Positions 37,885 to 51,457 are shown, counted from the first letter of the stretch. The stretch is DNA of 64,000 nt from Archegozetes longisetosus (GCA_018873245.2 JAEMBT020000001.1:19532220-19596219), one strand, 5' to 3'. Numbers and translations are program-made. Notes: generated by a model not told the origin, from the letters alone.

Positions 37885-40800
37885 ATGAAAGTTCGCCAAA
37901 TGCCTCAGAGCACAAACAGTTCTACCAGTAGCGGCAATACGAGCACTGGTTGGCGATGGGTTATAGCATTTTCTTGCTATTGGATAAATGCATTTATTTT
38001 CAGTGTATTCCGATCTGCTGGTGTGCTATACCTGGCATTTGTGACCACTTATGACTGTACTTATCGCGAGGCTTCGTGGCCAATATCACTAGCCGGTAGC
38101 ATCGCTTCGATTACGGGGATCGCTGCTGGATTTCTCACTCATTATTTTTATATACGAACTATTGTCTTTATTGGAGTTTTTATCTGTTCATCTGCCATAT
38201 CCATTTGTTATTTTGCTAATGATATTATTTATATTATTATTTCACTTGGATTCATTCAAGGTATTTATTGTACAATTTTAAAGAATATTCACTGCTTTAA
38301 GAGTTAAGAATTCTTACTAAATATGCCAAACTTTGAAAAAATCAACAAATAATTCACTTTCAATAGAAACTGAGCGTATTCTTACACTTGAAGATTGTTA
38401 AGTTTGCAACTATTCATATGCAAATCCATCAGCTCTATAGCATAAAATCAATAATAATATTTGAAAATATGCTGAATATTTTTTGAACAAATAGCTTCTA
38501 TAATTTGTGACCTTAATTGTAATGAAAAAAGGCAATAAATTAGATGAAAGCGTTAAATAATTATGCGTTAAAGCAAACAAACAATAGTTTTGAAGGAATG
38601 TGTGGCAAACAACTACAAAGCTAAAGAACAAAACAAATAACAAATACGTTTATATCGAAACTAGTTATGATATCTTTTGTGAAGTGTTTGCAAATATCAT
38701 CTAATTGTAGTCGTATTCAGTAATAGATGAGCAATTTATTGAACTGGTGCCATAATCGTTGAAAACTACGCATTTATTTCAACTCAAATTTGTTTCAATC
38801 AATCTTAAGGTCAGAAAAGAGAAAATATATTTGAAATGATCAAATTTTGAAAACAATCTTATTTGATTGAAAATGAAAAGTTATTTTGTTAGCACGTAAA
38901 AGTTAATATAAATTTTGAAGAGCTCTTGATTTAACACTTACATAAGAAGTTTTGCTATCTGTAACAAAATTAGATAAAATATAAATAGTTGGATTAGCGC
39001 AAGTTTGACAGTTAACTTGAGAATCTGAACGTCACACAAGTCATTCGTATCTATCTACAAATGTTTCCTGTTTTAAGCTCTATAATTTTAAATGTAATAT
39101 TTTTATCCAAAACAACTATGAACTTGAAATATTTAATTGACAGCTCAGTAATTTACTGGACTTTGAAGTACGTGAAAACAATAAAATAAGTTAACTACTT
39201 TAATAATGTTTCATAAATTTGATTGCAACTCAAGCTTATTTGTGTTTATGATGGTAATCATTTTTATGAGTTTGAGCCTCAAAACACCAAATTGTAGTTT
39301 TTATCGGAGGTTTTTTGGCCAAATACTTACTTCTGTTATCAAACACACCTAATATTGACGTTAAACATTATAAGTAAATAGTTTCAAAGTTTTCTGACTT
39401 CAATTAAATGAGTTTATCATAAGAATAAAATGTTCGGAAAGTTAGTGTAATTTGCAATTGCATAAAAACAAGTTCAATGATTTGGTCAGCTTAACTGTCA
39501 AAACGTCTAAATGAATGTTTGAAGAGAGAAGTTTGAAGTATAATTTGTGCGGTGCATGAGTAAGATGAGATACACAATATGATGCAAGTAGATCATAAGT
39601 AGATCATATGTTGTTTTGGTTTACTTTTATTAATCCTCGCCTTCAAGTGTCATCAAAGTATTGATTAGAGTTGCGCACATTATTATTATTTAAATAAGTC
39701 TAATGCATAAGCAATCACATCAATCAAATAAACGCATAAATTAGAAAGCTATAGCATAACCAGATTTAAAAATCGATGTGCAACTTTGTTGGTCGTCGCA
39801 TCATACGTGTTAGGCATTACTATTAAGATATAATGGCATAGATTAAATCCCTCTACAAATAGGAACTCATAAATAAAATCTAATTCTCATATTATCTGAT
39901 TTGAAAGGTGTCGGAATCGGTTTAGTGACAAATTTATTGCCAGCAATAATAAGCCAATATTTTGGTAAACAGAGAGCTATTGCCTGTGGAATATCATACG
40001 CTGGGTGTACGACTGGAGCTTTCATTTTTCCATTATTTATTGAATGGCAGCTTAAACAATTTGGACTCAGAGGAACTTTATTACTGATGGGAGGTATCCA
40101 ACAAATCCCACTCAATACTATTTCAATACTATTTCAATACTATGTTTCTCTATAAAAACAAAGTTAAAAGCTTTTGATTCAAACATTTTTCTCAATAGAG
40201 TCAAACTCGGATAAATAGCTTTCTTTGCTTTCAAAGTTGATTTACTTTCAGAACTCAGATTAAAGTCTATCTCTATTGAATTGAGTTGAAGTTTGACTTC
40301 ACTCAAAAGTTTGATTCATTTATGATTTTAGTGAAAAAGTTAGACTCATTTATGATCCAATGATTATTTTAGTCATAAGATGTTATGAGATTTATGTAAG
40401 CAAATATTTACTGATATTTTTGGTAAGTTTCTATTTATAAATATTTGTCATGTTTAGGAATCACTCTTCACGGATTGATCGGAGCATTACTCCTAAGACC
40501 GATTCAGTTGAACAGTAAAGTTAGAGTAAATAGCAAGTCTATTACTTCTGAAAACGCCATTACTAAAGAACCGCTCATAGATGAATGTCAAACTCTTGTA
40601 TTTCTTGAACAAAATAATCATCAATATGCTAATATTAATAAATTGAGGGAAAGACCAAAGTCTATTGCAGATTTTGATAATCCAATTGTCAAACTAAGAG
40701 ATAAGAGCTATCAGATTGACAGAAATCGCGCTAAACGCATGTCACTGCCTGTCATTCACGAGAAGAGAGTAATTAATTATTTAAACGATAGACTCTCTCA

Positions 40801-41893
40801 TAATCGTATTGATCAAATAAAAGTAAAGCATAGTTTATGGACTAGTATCAAAAGACATGTCGTCGAAGACGCTAAACTTTTTCTGGATCCACACTTTCAA
40901 CTTTGTACTATCACTTATATCTGTTTTATTATTGACTTTGTCGCTTTTTTGATTGTTTTGCCTGATTTTGCTGGTGATCGGGGACTATCAGGTATTTGAC
41001 CGACTTTTCACATTTTCTCCTTGAACACTTTATTAAAAATTGTAAATTTTCTTATATAAATCTTGCGCAAAACAATTTTTGTAGAAAAATTGAAAATATC
41101 CTTAAAGGAACATAAAGTCACTGAGAAAATAGTCGCAGATTTTAGGTCTTCTAAAATGATTTTTCTGAAAAACTCGATCTCGTAACGATTTTACAAAGCT
41201 TAGTTTAAAATTAGTTCATTCTAAAGATGGAAAGTTCAGAAGTGTTCAATAAAATGAAGAGTTTTGGAATATTTTTCAAAACTCTCTAGTCATGTTGATA
41301 AACTAAAACCTATAGAAACTTAAGAGAAATAATTTGATTTATTATCAATCAAATTATATTTTAGAGAATAGGGGAACACTTCTTCTATCCTTATACTCAA
41401 TAACCGATCTATTTGGTCGACTAATCCCTGGCTGGATATCATATCTGGACTTTTTGACAAATAAAAATATTTACATCATATCCATCGCCGTTATGGGCAT
41501 TTGTTTTTTATTAATGCCGTTGGCTAACAGTTTTGCAATATTTGCTACTTTGACACTAATTTGTGGTTTCGTTACTGGATGTCAAATGGTTCTACCGCCA
41601 GTTGTACTCTCTGAATATTTAGGCGCTGACAAGACTGCTGTAGCTTTTGGTTTATCTAACTTTCTGTGCGGAATTATAACTATGATTTTCAGGCCACTAA
41701 TGATTGGTGAGAAGAAATCTTACATATTTCTAAGCTTAAACTAAATTTATGAACTTTTTTAGGCTTGAAAGACGGCACCGGACAATATGACAAACTATTT
41801 TATATTCTCGGCTCTTTAGCCATCGGAAGTGCTGTTCTTTGGCTCTTGGATTTTGCAAAAATTTTAGTTTTAAAATGTTGTAAAAATAGATAA
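37885..41893 (+). CDS. Monocarboxylate transporter-like MFS protein (SLC16 family)
   Basis: Twelve-pass major facilitator protein, likely in the plasma membrane, related to SLC16 carriers of monocarboxylates and related solutes; the actual substrate is unknown. Exons are 37885-38260, 39908-40093, 40458-40991, 41365-41706 and 41763-41893. All junctions are phase 1 with GT/AG ends and give 522 codons plus a stop. TM1 starts in GWRWVIAFSCYW, a degenerate form of the SLC16 TM1 signature. The TM5 region has the family pattern YFGKQRAIACGISYAGCTTG. A cytosolic loop of roughly 120 residues (exon 3) separates the six-helix halves. DLFGRLIPGW in exon 4 matches the TM8-9 loop, and the final helix lies in exon 5. 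Intron 1 is about 1.65 kb, intron 4 only 56 bp. The start ATG precedes a short polar cytosolic tail. It is upstream of, and on the same strand as, the acyltransferase gene but independent of it. Confidence 0.88.
40111..40144. repeat. 12-bp tandem repeat in transporter intron 2
   Basis: About three copies of a TCAATACTATT(T) unit, just after the exon 2 donor. Neutral minisatellite as far as can be seen. Confidence 0.6.
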
Positions 41894-41919
41894 TCTATTC
41901 TATAGTTTAGTTATTTGTA

Positions 41920-41925
41920 AATAAA
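41920..41925 (+). terminator. Polyadenylation signal of the SLC16-like gene
   Basis: AATAAA 27 bp after the transporter stop codon, implying a very short 3' UTR. Confidence 0.6.
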
Positions 41926-43221
41926 ATTTTATATTTAATCGTGAAATGATTTTACGTTTGAAGCAAATTGAAAAAAAAAGATTTTCAATGAAGTTTGAGT
42001 AAGAGCAATCAATTGAATTTGGAGCAATTGTTTTTAAAAATAAAATAAAATTACTATGAACAAAATTGATGCTGCAAGTTACCCATTTGAATTGTAGAGC
42101 ACAACTTTTCAACAGTAATTTTGACACCAAACACTAAAATGAGATATAGGAAAAATGTGTAACTTGTCAGATCTTTCCGTAAAGTGCAATTTAAAAGAAA
42201 ATAGTTCAATATCGAGTTTTCGGTTAATTCTAGTATTGTGAATCATTTCACTACAAAACTAAAACTTAAACTAGTTTTTAGGCTGAATCAAGTATGAGTT
42301 CTTAAAACTATCTGCATAGAAGATTAAATTATAGAAATAGATAAACAAATCAAAGCCAATATACCATAGAAAACCTGATTTCTGTCATTCAAATATATTT
42401 AGGCCTGAAGCAAAACTAGCCCTAAGGCAAAAATAGCCCTAATTTTCAACTGATAAGTAATGCTAATAAGCATGTGTTGAATAAGAATAATAATTTTGTG
42501 AAGTAGTTTAGTATGGCTTAAAAGGATTAACCGCCTGACAAATGAATGAAATAACAAATTTTGAATCAACTTTTTCAAGTATCTTAATCATGCATCTGAT
42601 TAATAAAGATAAAGCGGAAAACAAACAAATTAAATAATTGCATCTTTTATTTGATGAACTTTTTGATTGCCCGTAAAAACCTAGTCATCCGTTTTTCTAT
42701 TTTTAGTTTGAAAGGAGGATTAAATGCGAAGTTTAAGGTCAAGGATTATCAGTTCATTCAAGGAAATCGTATGCAAAATAGAACCAATTCTTTACTTTTC
42801 AGAAAAATCCTCCACAATGTTTGGCACAATTTTGATTTTTCATTCTGTTCAAGTAGTTTCAGACAATAAACAAGAAAATCTCATTAAATAAGTATTTCAA
42901 ATGGATCTGAACTGAATGTTTGAGGTTCATAATGAATAAATGTGATTCGTTTTTTATAAAGTACTTTATATGACTATTGATGAAGTAATAAGAAATTAAG
43001 TCAAGTTCAGTAATCATTCTTTCTCTTATTACTGGATAGCACTGAAACTTTTCATCGACTTTTAAGTTCCGTTATTCAAATAATTCAACTTAACTGATTT
43101 GTAACTGCATGTCGATTGTGTGCCCACTTTTATGTTAGAGAATTTTCTCGTTGATCGAAATGTTTTTATATTAGACTGTGTAGAAAACTATTCATAAATT
43201 TCATAAATCTCTTCAGAAAAG
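41926..43221. other. Intergenic region between transporter and acyltransferase
   Basis: AT-rich. A pyrimidine-rich acceptor-like CTCTTCAG at about 43208-43215, just before the acyltransferase ATG, suggests that its 5' UTR is spliced. No separate gene was seen; the 72-codon frame at 42651-42869 has no domain. Confidence 0.4.
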
Positions 43222-46200
43222 ATGAAGTTTTTATTACTGTTTTATACAAACTTTTATTTACTATTTATTACCACATTTGCGGAAAACCTAACCAAACCTC
43301 AGATATGGTCAAGTGATGGCATCAATTTTGACGACACCATCGATGTCCATCACAGTAATGAAAGCGAAGAATATGATGAGGTGACACACTATGTGGATGA
43401 TAGTGAAGATGAAGACCAAGATCAAGAGAAAGATCATATGCACGTGTCCGAGACTGTGGATAAGCAGAAGAATAATTTGGATAATAGTGTCAGTGATTTC
43501 TTGGAGTCTGGTATTAGTATGTTGTTGGAGACTAAGAATGTTTTTAGAGAAGAATTAAATCACACCAAGACTGACAGTGAGGCTAAAGATGTTTGGGTTG
43601 CTTACAGCAATTCTTGGCATCGAGTTATTGAGGCTTTAGTTAATGACATTACGCCTAAAATACTTGATTCCAGTGGTGATATTGACATTTCAATTGACTG
43701 TATTAGTGCTATGCTCGCTATCACTTCTGGACTCAAGAAGCAAAAGGATTGGGCCGCAAAATGTATGTCAATTTGATTTTAGTTTTATATTGAGATCAAA
43801 CTTGTAAATTTGAAATCTAACTTATCTGTTAGTATTTGACTCCTCTGGAAGACCATTCATTGCTGGCAGTCTCGACGGCACAATCACTAGTTTAGGTGCT
43901 TACGACCAATGCTTATCTATTGAAACTGATCCACAAACTGATCCGACCTTTGTCGGCCAGTATTGCATACTTAAGTATAGGCTTGCGTTGCCACCAAAGC
44001 CCAAACATCTGACTCTTCAAAGTAAAGTATTCAACTTTACGGGAACTCCAGTACACGGAACTGTTAGTCAATGATTTAAAGAACCTCTAAGTTATTGGTT
44101 ATTTAATTTTTATTTTTTACTTCTCATAAGTTTCTCGAACAATTCTCACGTTCTGCTCACGCATTCTACGATCGTTTTGGAAGAATTGGTATCTGTATCC
44201 CTTCATTATGTAATAAATATGACTTTCAAAAGATCATCAAAAAATGTAAGTCTTTCACCATAAAGAGATGTCAAAATAAAATAGCATCTCATTTCTGTTG
44301 TAGTCATCGCTGAGAGTCATCTGAATCTATCAATCAACAACTGCCATACAAAAGAATTACCAAAATTGACAGCATTACAGATGACAATTCTGAGCATATT
44401 TGGTGTAATCTTATTTCTAATGGTGTTCTCGACTAGCATTGATCTAGTGATAGCTTATACTGAAAACTCGATCCCAATACCATTCATACACTTCGAAAGT
44501 CGAATAAGTAGTAAACTGAATGTTTAGTATCTAATCAAATATCTAACTTTCATTAAACTTGTATTACTTTAAAGGGAAATTAATTTTATCGACAATACTA
44601 TCATTTTCTGTGTATTCAAACGGCAAACTGCTATTCGATACGAATACGAGAGCATCGCATAGCTCAATAGACGCTATTAATGGTATTCGCGTCCTATCGA
44701 TGGTATGGATCTTATGGACACACACTTATTTGATACCAATCAAAGAGAGCTTTTCTTTCGCGCGTGACTTCATGTTCACTGTCGAAGAACTAGGATTTCA
44801 GCTAATACTCAACGGTTGGGTTTTAGTTGACTCCTTCTTCTTGGTCGGTGCCATGCTCACCACTTTTAGTCATTTGAACGCATTGCGAAAGACTGATGGA
44901 CAGATCAATATTTTACAATTGATATTAAATCGATTTTTCCGATTTTGGCCTTCAATTTGGTTAACAGTAATGCTCGTGTTTTTGATACCATCGATGGCAA
45001 ATGGCCCACTTTGGAAGGAATACTTTGACACTCAGCTACAAAAGTGTTATAATAACTGGTGGACAACAGTCATTTTTATTAATAACTGGTTCGACGAAAG
45101 CAAAATGTGTTTACTTCACACGTGGTATCTTTCGGCAGATATGCAGTTATTCATCATAGCCTTCATCTTCACTATATCTCTCTATAAGTGAGTTAGACTT
45201 TGGTTCCGACAATTTTCTAAACTTTATCTAACTGTTGAATTAGGAAACCAAGTATTGGTATTTTCATGACAGCCATAACAGCGATCGCCAGTTGTCTTGC
45301 GGTTGGTATAAGAACTTATTTGTTGAGACAGCCTCCGACCGTTCTCTACAATACTCCAAACGAAAGGTAATAATTTAGGAGTAAGATGATCGAGAGTTAA
45401 AATATATTGTTGAAAATTGTAGAGACGTTTACGATCAGGCCTCGTCTATTTACGTTAACACATACATTCATATCGGACCATATTTTGTTGGCATAATTCT
45501 CGGTTATGTACTGTATAAGAAAAGAAGCTATAAAATGAATCCGGTAAGCCATGCCCTATAAAATGCAATCAAATTACTAAAATCTAAAGCATCTTGCTTT
45601 TCTCAATAGTTCCTGAATTTATTTTTATGGATAATGACGTTTATCGGTTTAGTAACGATAGTGTTATCGACGTATACACTAAATAGAGGAGAGCACTGGT
45701 CGCCATTTTCAGCGTCTTTATATGCAGGACTACATCGAACTGCTTGGTCTATATGTATTGGTTGGGTTATATTCGCGTGTGCTTCTGGAAATGGAGGTAC
45801 CACTTGTGCAACACCTATATTCAATCAATTTGCACTTGTTCACTCTTCAGTCAACTTTTATTAACTTTTCTATTATAGGTCCGATCAATACATTCTTGTC
45901 CTGGAAATTCTTCTCTCCTTTGGGCAAATTGAGTTTTATGATTTATTTGATGCATTTCTTGGTTATTTGGGTCAGATATGCATACATTCGACAACCATTA
46001 CCTTTCAGTCATTACATTATGGTATTTCAATTATAACAAATGCCGACTTTAAACTATTAAACTAATTCTACTCTAATATATCGACTAGTTTTGCGAATTC
46101 ACTACAAATTTGGTGATTAGCATTTGCTTTTCAATCGTGACCTTTTTGGCAGTTGAGGCACCAATGATGAGGTTATATCGTATCTATTTGTCGAACATCT

Positions 46201-46283
46201 TCAAATTCGCTAATTTCAGGATAGCTGAATGCAACAGAAAAAGTTTTAACGACCACAGCATTGTTGTCACGTCTAAACTCTAA
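43222..46283 (+). CDS. NRF-6-like membrane acyltransferase (acyltransferase 3 family)
   Basis: Homologue of the nose-resistant-to-fluoxetine family: multi-pass proteins with a secreted-type N-terminal domain and an acyltransferase-3 membrane domain, implicated in lipid handling in nematodes. Exons: 43222-43762, 43833-44062, 44131-44245, 44304-44507, 44575-45187, 45244-45366, 45423-45543, 45610-45796, 45879-46021 and 46089-46283, giving 823 codons plus a stop; introns are 56-82 bp. A signal peptide covers residues 1-20, followed by an acidic low-complexity segment. The NRF domain includes the LFDSSGRP block and GAYDQCL, and further Cys residues likely pair. The membrane domain has GIRVLSMVWILWTHTY with Arg402 and His413, the conserved pair of the family. 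LHTWYLSADMQLF is another hallmark. The exon 2/3 junction (donor GTTAGT) is the least certain. The acyl donor and acceptor are unknown. Confidence 0.9.
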
Positions 46284-46408
46284 TTCTGATTGCTCAACAA
46301 ATCTATTTTAAAACTTCATATTCGATCAATTGAATGCATTTACAATCAAACTGAACTATATTATAATTAATTTCAGTTGAGATCATAAATCAATTCTTTT
46401 TATAATTA

Positions 46409-46414
46409 TTTATT
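46409..46414 (-). terminator. Candidate polyadenylation signal of the kinesin gene
   Basis: Nearest clear AATAAA on the minus strand, about 445 bp beyond the kinesin stop. If used, the kinesin 3' UTR overlaps that of the convergent acyltransferase gene. Confidence 0.35.
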
Positions 46415-46516
46415 GATAATTTTTACAATGTTTACAAGTTTCATAAATTTTCTTATATCTATATTAAAGTCATGAGAAAAGTTCCTCAAATTATCGAATC
46501 ATATTTGTATTGAACA

Positions 46517-46522
46517 AATAAA
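46517..46522 (+). terminator. Candidate polyadenylation signal of the acyltransferase gene
   Basis: AATAAA on the plus strand about 235 bp after the acyltransferase stop codon. Confidence 0.4.
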
Positions 46523-46858
46523 CAAATATACATTGATTATAAATTTCACTGAAAAATTAAAATGTTAAGTAGAATTGAGAGTAATTTCAATTGCTTTCAA
46601 AATACATATCAAGGTGAAATATTAAGCATAATATTTACTCTCTAATTTATATCACAATCTTGATACAATCATTTAAGGAAAACAAATTAAGAAACCAAAC
46701 AAATATTGATAAATAACCGGTAGCAACATTACTACAGAAACGTTATGTTACAATAATAAAGCAGGTATAAGACAATCCTAACGTATTTACAGAAATAAAG
46801 ACAAATATAGATATAAAACAAGAGAAATGATGCGATAATGAGATGAAGACAATAATCA

Positions 46859-49562
46859 TCAGTCTATTTGGCAGATATTCGAACTATTGCTTGAATTGGA
46901 AGTGTTGGCGATAAGTGTAGACTCATCCAAACTTTCGTCCAATTCAAAGGCACTCTTATTGAGCACATCTTCAAACAGATCGTAGATTTGTTTGAGTAAC
47001 TTCGAATCAGACTTCTCTTCGACTTGGTCCGGAAATACGTGTTGTCTCTGTTTTCTGATCTCATTCAAAAGACTTCTTTGTTGTTCTTCCAACAAGTTAG
47101 TTCGTATTAAATCAAATTGATTTGGAATCTGATTAAAGGTGAAGGAAGTCTCAGTTGTTTTACTGCAAGTTTCAATTTTCTTACTAATAATTTCCGGCGT
47201 TTTATTAGTACTGCTTGACTTATCACTAATAGCTTTACTATTATTGGTATTAATGATCTGCTGTTGTTTCAAACGAGCGATTTCTTCCATTAATTCTCGA
47301 ATCTTTTTTGCTTTCGGATCTTCATTAATACGAACAAAGTTAACAATCCTTCGAGCAATAGCTGCATACCTTAGAGTACTTAAAGTCTCCTCTAAATGAC
47401 ATTTTGCTGGACTAATGGTTGCAATCATCGAAGTACGAGAATTTCCACCTAAACTCTCTTTCAACAGCCAAGTCAACACTGAATCACGATATGGAATATA
47501 AACAGATTTATTATTAATCCCATTTTCAGCTAATTGTGAAATAACTTTTCCCAAAGTTAGTAACGATTTGTTGATAAGTGTTCCTTCTTTTAGTCGTTCA
47601 CCGCTCGTTCCGCTATTTCCGACTCGTTCACTGCCCGCCAAATCAACTAAATTAATCTTTGAAGTACACGAAGAACTTTTATCCAACAAATAGTCGTCAC
47701 TTTTCTTCAGCTGAGACAAGAATATCGTGAATATTGAATGAGAACGACTGCTCTCATCATTAGCTGCTGTCGAAGCGGTAGCTCTTCTTCTCTTTCCACT
47801 GAACAAGAGAGCCATCACTTCTTCATAAGTTCTGACTACATGAATAGTTAAGTCTTCAACATAAGGACCGGTTTGTGGATGCTCTCTAACTCTTAGTATT
47901 TTCTTATTATAATTAATTTTATCATCAGATAGTAGATCATAAATTTTCTCGTTATAGATCTCGAAATAACTGACTTCAACAGTGATCATCACATCAGTGA
48001 AAGACGTGATCTTTTTGTACAATTCATGAGCAAATCGTGGTATTATTCCAGGTACTGCTTCGGTGCCCATCATTGTATAGCTTTTTCCACTACCAGTTTG
48101 TCCGTAAGCAAAAAGACAAACATTATATCCTTCAAGAGATCGATCAAGCAGTGGTTCACCCATTTTGCGATAAACTGCGTCCTGATCTGCATAATCAAAG
48201 AGGTCTCGATCCGATGAATTGAGACAAACATCGAAACCAAATTCCAATTTATTATAGTTTTCATTATCAGAGTTCATGATTCGTACAGTATTTCCTTTCA
48301 TATCAATGACCACATCATTCTCTGAACCGGCTTCTGTTTGAAGAAATGGTCTCAAACGTACGGCTACTTTGAGAGATGACGTGACAGAGTCCGAATAATC
48401 AACTTCATCGATTGGATTGCTGTGACTGTGCGATTCGTTAGTTAATCTTCCATTAATAGTATTGTTTGCATAAATGTTTGATTGTTTTGGTGTTTTATTA
48501 CAATCGAGGCCAACCGCAACATTGACGTTGACGGCAATACTATTTTGGTCATCCTTTTTACTTAATTCTAAGGGGTGTTGCAGCGAAATAGAGCTTCGAT
48601 GAACTTTGTCACCATTACTCGGTGTCAATACTGCTGATCTTTAGATAGAAAAACAGAATAAATACACGTGAGAAACAAAATGTTTTAAAGTCATGATTAA
48701 GTGATTAATTTGTTTGCTTCATATCTAAGGCTTTAAACTATAGAAATAGAGATAAGCCAACTCTCATGAAACAAATAACTTCAAAGTTATATTAATTTAC
48801 CACAAATGTAACGCTAAAAACACATTAAAATGTGTCATTAACTGACTATTTGTGGAAAAGTCCAATTCAACTGAAATTTTGAATTTTCTTCACTGAATCA
48901 AAGAAAATAATCAACAAACAAGTTAATTTCAATCACCTTTTAACACTTCCATTGGGTGTCTTAATCTCAATCATAGTTTCTGCTTGAAGTGGAGATGAAT
49001 TGGCGTTTGGATTATCACCTGAAGTTATAGTATTGGTCAGTGATTTGCGTTCAGTATTAGTACCAAAGTCTGCTGTTGAGAAAATAGGAGATCTTGAACG
49101 CGAGGCTGGACTCAAAGCCACTATTTTGTCCGAAGTTTTATCGTTTGATTTTGCCGGAGATTTCTTGCTCTCAATCGATCCCTGACTAAATAATGGTCGG
49201 ACTACTCGGGCCTTCGCTGGCTTTTCTGAAGATAACTGTTTAGGCGTCGGCAACGGCTTACAAACGACCTTTTCAGTATTGACACTCATTAGTGGATCAG
49301 CGAATCGTAACTTTTTTGTGGGAGAGGGTTGGCTTTGAGGGGGAGTTGAGGTCGCGCCATTAAGTGGGACTGATCGGTAGATACTGTTTGGCGTTTGACG
49401 AATATAACGAACACCTGATGGAAGTTTAGTCAGAGTTCGTGGGGATGAAGTGGTCGACGCCTTTAATGGAGATGACTGTTGCGAACAATTGGTCGCAAAC
49501 GGAGATGTTTGGCTTTTTGTGCCGTTTGTTTTGTTGCCGGTTTGCAGTTTATGTTTCCACAT
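46859..49562 (-). CDS. Kinesin-3 family motor, KIF14/Nebbish-like
   Basis: Microtubule motor, probably acting in mitosis or cytokinesis as KIF14 does. Exons 49562-48937 and 48638-46859 join AG|A and give 801 codons plus a stop. Residues 1-290 are polar, rich in Ser, Thr, Pro and Lys with many S/T-P sites, resembling the disordered N-terminal extension of KIF14. The motor spans about 297-645: LKVAVRLRPF, P-loop GQTGSGKS (388-395), switch I NDESSRSHS (502-510) and switch II DLAGSE (541-546). SVYIPYRDSVLTWLLKESLG and the neck are typical of kinesin-3. A short tail of about 150 residues has coiled-coil-like stretches. No FHA domain follows, unlike vertebrate KIF14 (over 1,600 residues), so the tail is unusually short or further exons were missed. 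The ATG at 49562 was chosen because the same frame further upstream has none. It converges with the acyltransferase gene. Confidence 0.88.
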
Positions 49563-51449
49563 AATTAAGTATTGTCTCAATTGTATTGTTACTATTGCTA
49601 TACCTGAAGAACAAAATTTTCAAATTAATTATTTTAGATCTTATTTCACTTACTTTCTATTAATTCATTTTTATTTTCATTCATTACTTTTTGAAAATAA
49701 AACTTACCAAATTAAATCATTGTTTCAATTCAAAATTCAATGCTTTTAATCATTAAACTTGAATTCAATTTTTAAAAATTATAAAAATATTGATATTAAA
49801 TGAGAACAACTTTAAGTTTTGAATAATGTTAATTTTCAATTTTGAAATAAACGGAAAAACAATTGAAACAGAAAACAACACATTTGTGTTTAATTGTTGT
49901 CATAATTAATGAACAAATATTAATTAAACTAATGAATGAACAAATAATTAATTGAATCAATACTTACTTAAGACAAAGCTGTGACTTATTACGAGATTAA
50001 ATGTCATTTGAATCCATGTGTTTTTCGTTATGTTTTAAGCCACTTAAAAAAACACAAAAATTTTTCAAACGGACGGAAACGTAATAATGCTTTTGTACGA
50101 AGCGTGAAATAAGTACTACGTCTAAATTCGAATATTTGGTCCTTTAGTAGGTAGAAAGTTGTTCAAATACAACTCGCATCAACATCAAAAGGTTCAGCTA
50201 TATTTTGACCGGTAGATCATTTTTCAAATAGGAATCTTCCTATCACGTGACTAATAATGTAGGTCTATCATTGGATTAGAAAATTGCTGAACACATCACT
50301 ATTGAAGTGACGGAACCAAAATTCATTGATAAGACTTTAGTTGCAAGGAGTAAAACTAAGCTTAAAAACTGATTGTCGATTAAATTCACAAATAATTGTT
50401 GGTCTGAATCAACAGAATTCTTTAAAAAATACCACAAACTATAAACTATAAACATCTGTAAAAATAGTACGATATGTAGTAGTCTCAAAGTTGAACTGTT
50501 AGATAGACTTAACAATAACTGATCTTAAAAATTCAACAGTTAATTGCCGATAAATTAGAGTCTTAATTTCAAGTAAAGAGCTGTAGTCACATCCGCCACT
50601 TGACTGCAATAAACTTCGATCATGTAATCATCTAAATGAAGACATGTTAGTCACTCGAACAGAAACCCAAGTGAAAACAATAACTAATCTTTCTGATCAC
50701 GATATACTTTCGTTAGTTAACCTAAAAATATCACTTTATTACAAAAATTACTCAGAAAGCTCTCAAAACCCAAATTTGTAGTCTTCTTAATCTCGAGTTG
50801 CATTTGACTAGAGCTTCGATCAATTACTCTAACAGATATAATCGTCATGTTCCATCTTCAGGTCCTCTATTGCTCCAATGATCTCGATTTCTGATTTCCA
50901 TGAAGCTAGTACTTGCTTTTAAAACAGAAGGCTTGAAAAAAAACCTAATGCATAATATAATTAGAGAATGAAGTACTCCCTACAGTAAATCATTTCTACT
51001 CAACATAATTGAATTTAATTTAATAGAAAAATAAGATAGGAATAGTCTCAAAAGAGGTTATATAAATCGGATCAGAAAGTCATTAAATACAGCAATGCAG
51101 TCAACTTGAAAAAATATGAAGACTGATATAAAATTCACTTTAAAAATTAATGTCTTCAGACAGATAGCTACAGTTCAATAGTTCTAAAACACTACTTAAG
51201 CGAGCCTTGACATTGACTTTATAATCAACTTATTAAGATTAAATATTTCCTAACTTGAGTAGATATTTGCAAAAATTTTTTAGTCATTGACTGTTGAACT
51301 CTAATTGTTGGTTACTAGTCAATTAGAAACTTAGAAATGCCTTTTACAACTTTAATTTAATAATTGAATTAATGACAAAATTTTTCAATACATTTTGTAG
51401 TTAAAGGTTGATTTTCCGCTTGCTCAACACAACATTCAATATCATATCA
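49563..51449. other. Kinesin upstream region and intergenic sequence
   Basis: An acceptor-like TTCTTCAG (minus strand, about 49604-49611) before the kinesin ATG suggests an upstream non-coding exon, whose position I cannot fix. The rest is AT-rich without recognised genes. Confidence 0.4.
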
Positions 51450-51457
51450 GTAGTAAA

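Noticed and set aside
39867..40306. Minus-strand frames opposite transporter exons 2-3
   Set aside because: Shadows of the plus-strand transporter, whose exons join in frame and carry SLC16 motifs.
45603..46036. Separate plus-strand and minus-strand proteins in the acyltransferase 3' half
   Set aside because: They are exon 8-9 of the acyltransferase read in other frames or through its introns.
47139..48264. Plus-strand and alternative minus-strand frames over the kinesin exon
   Set aside because: Shadows of the kinesin motor coding frame.
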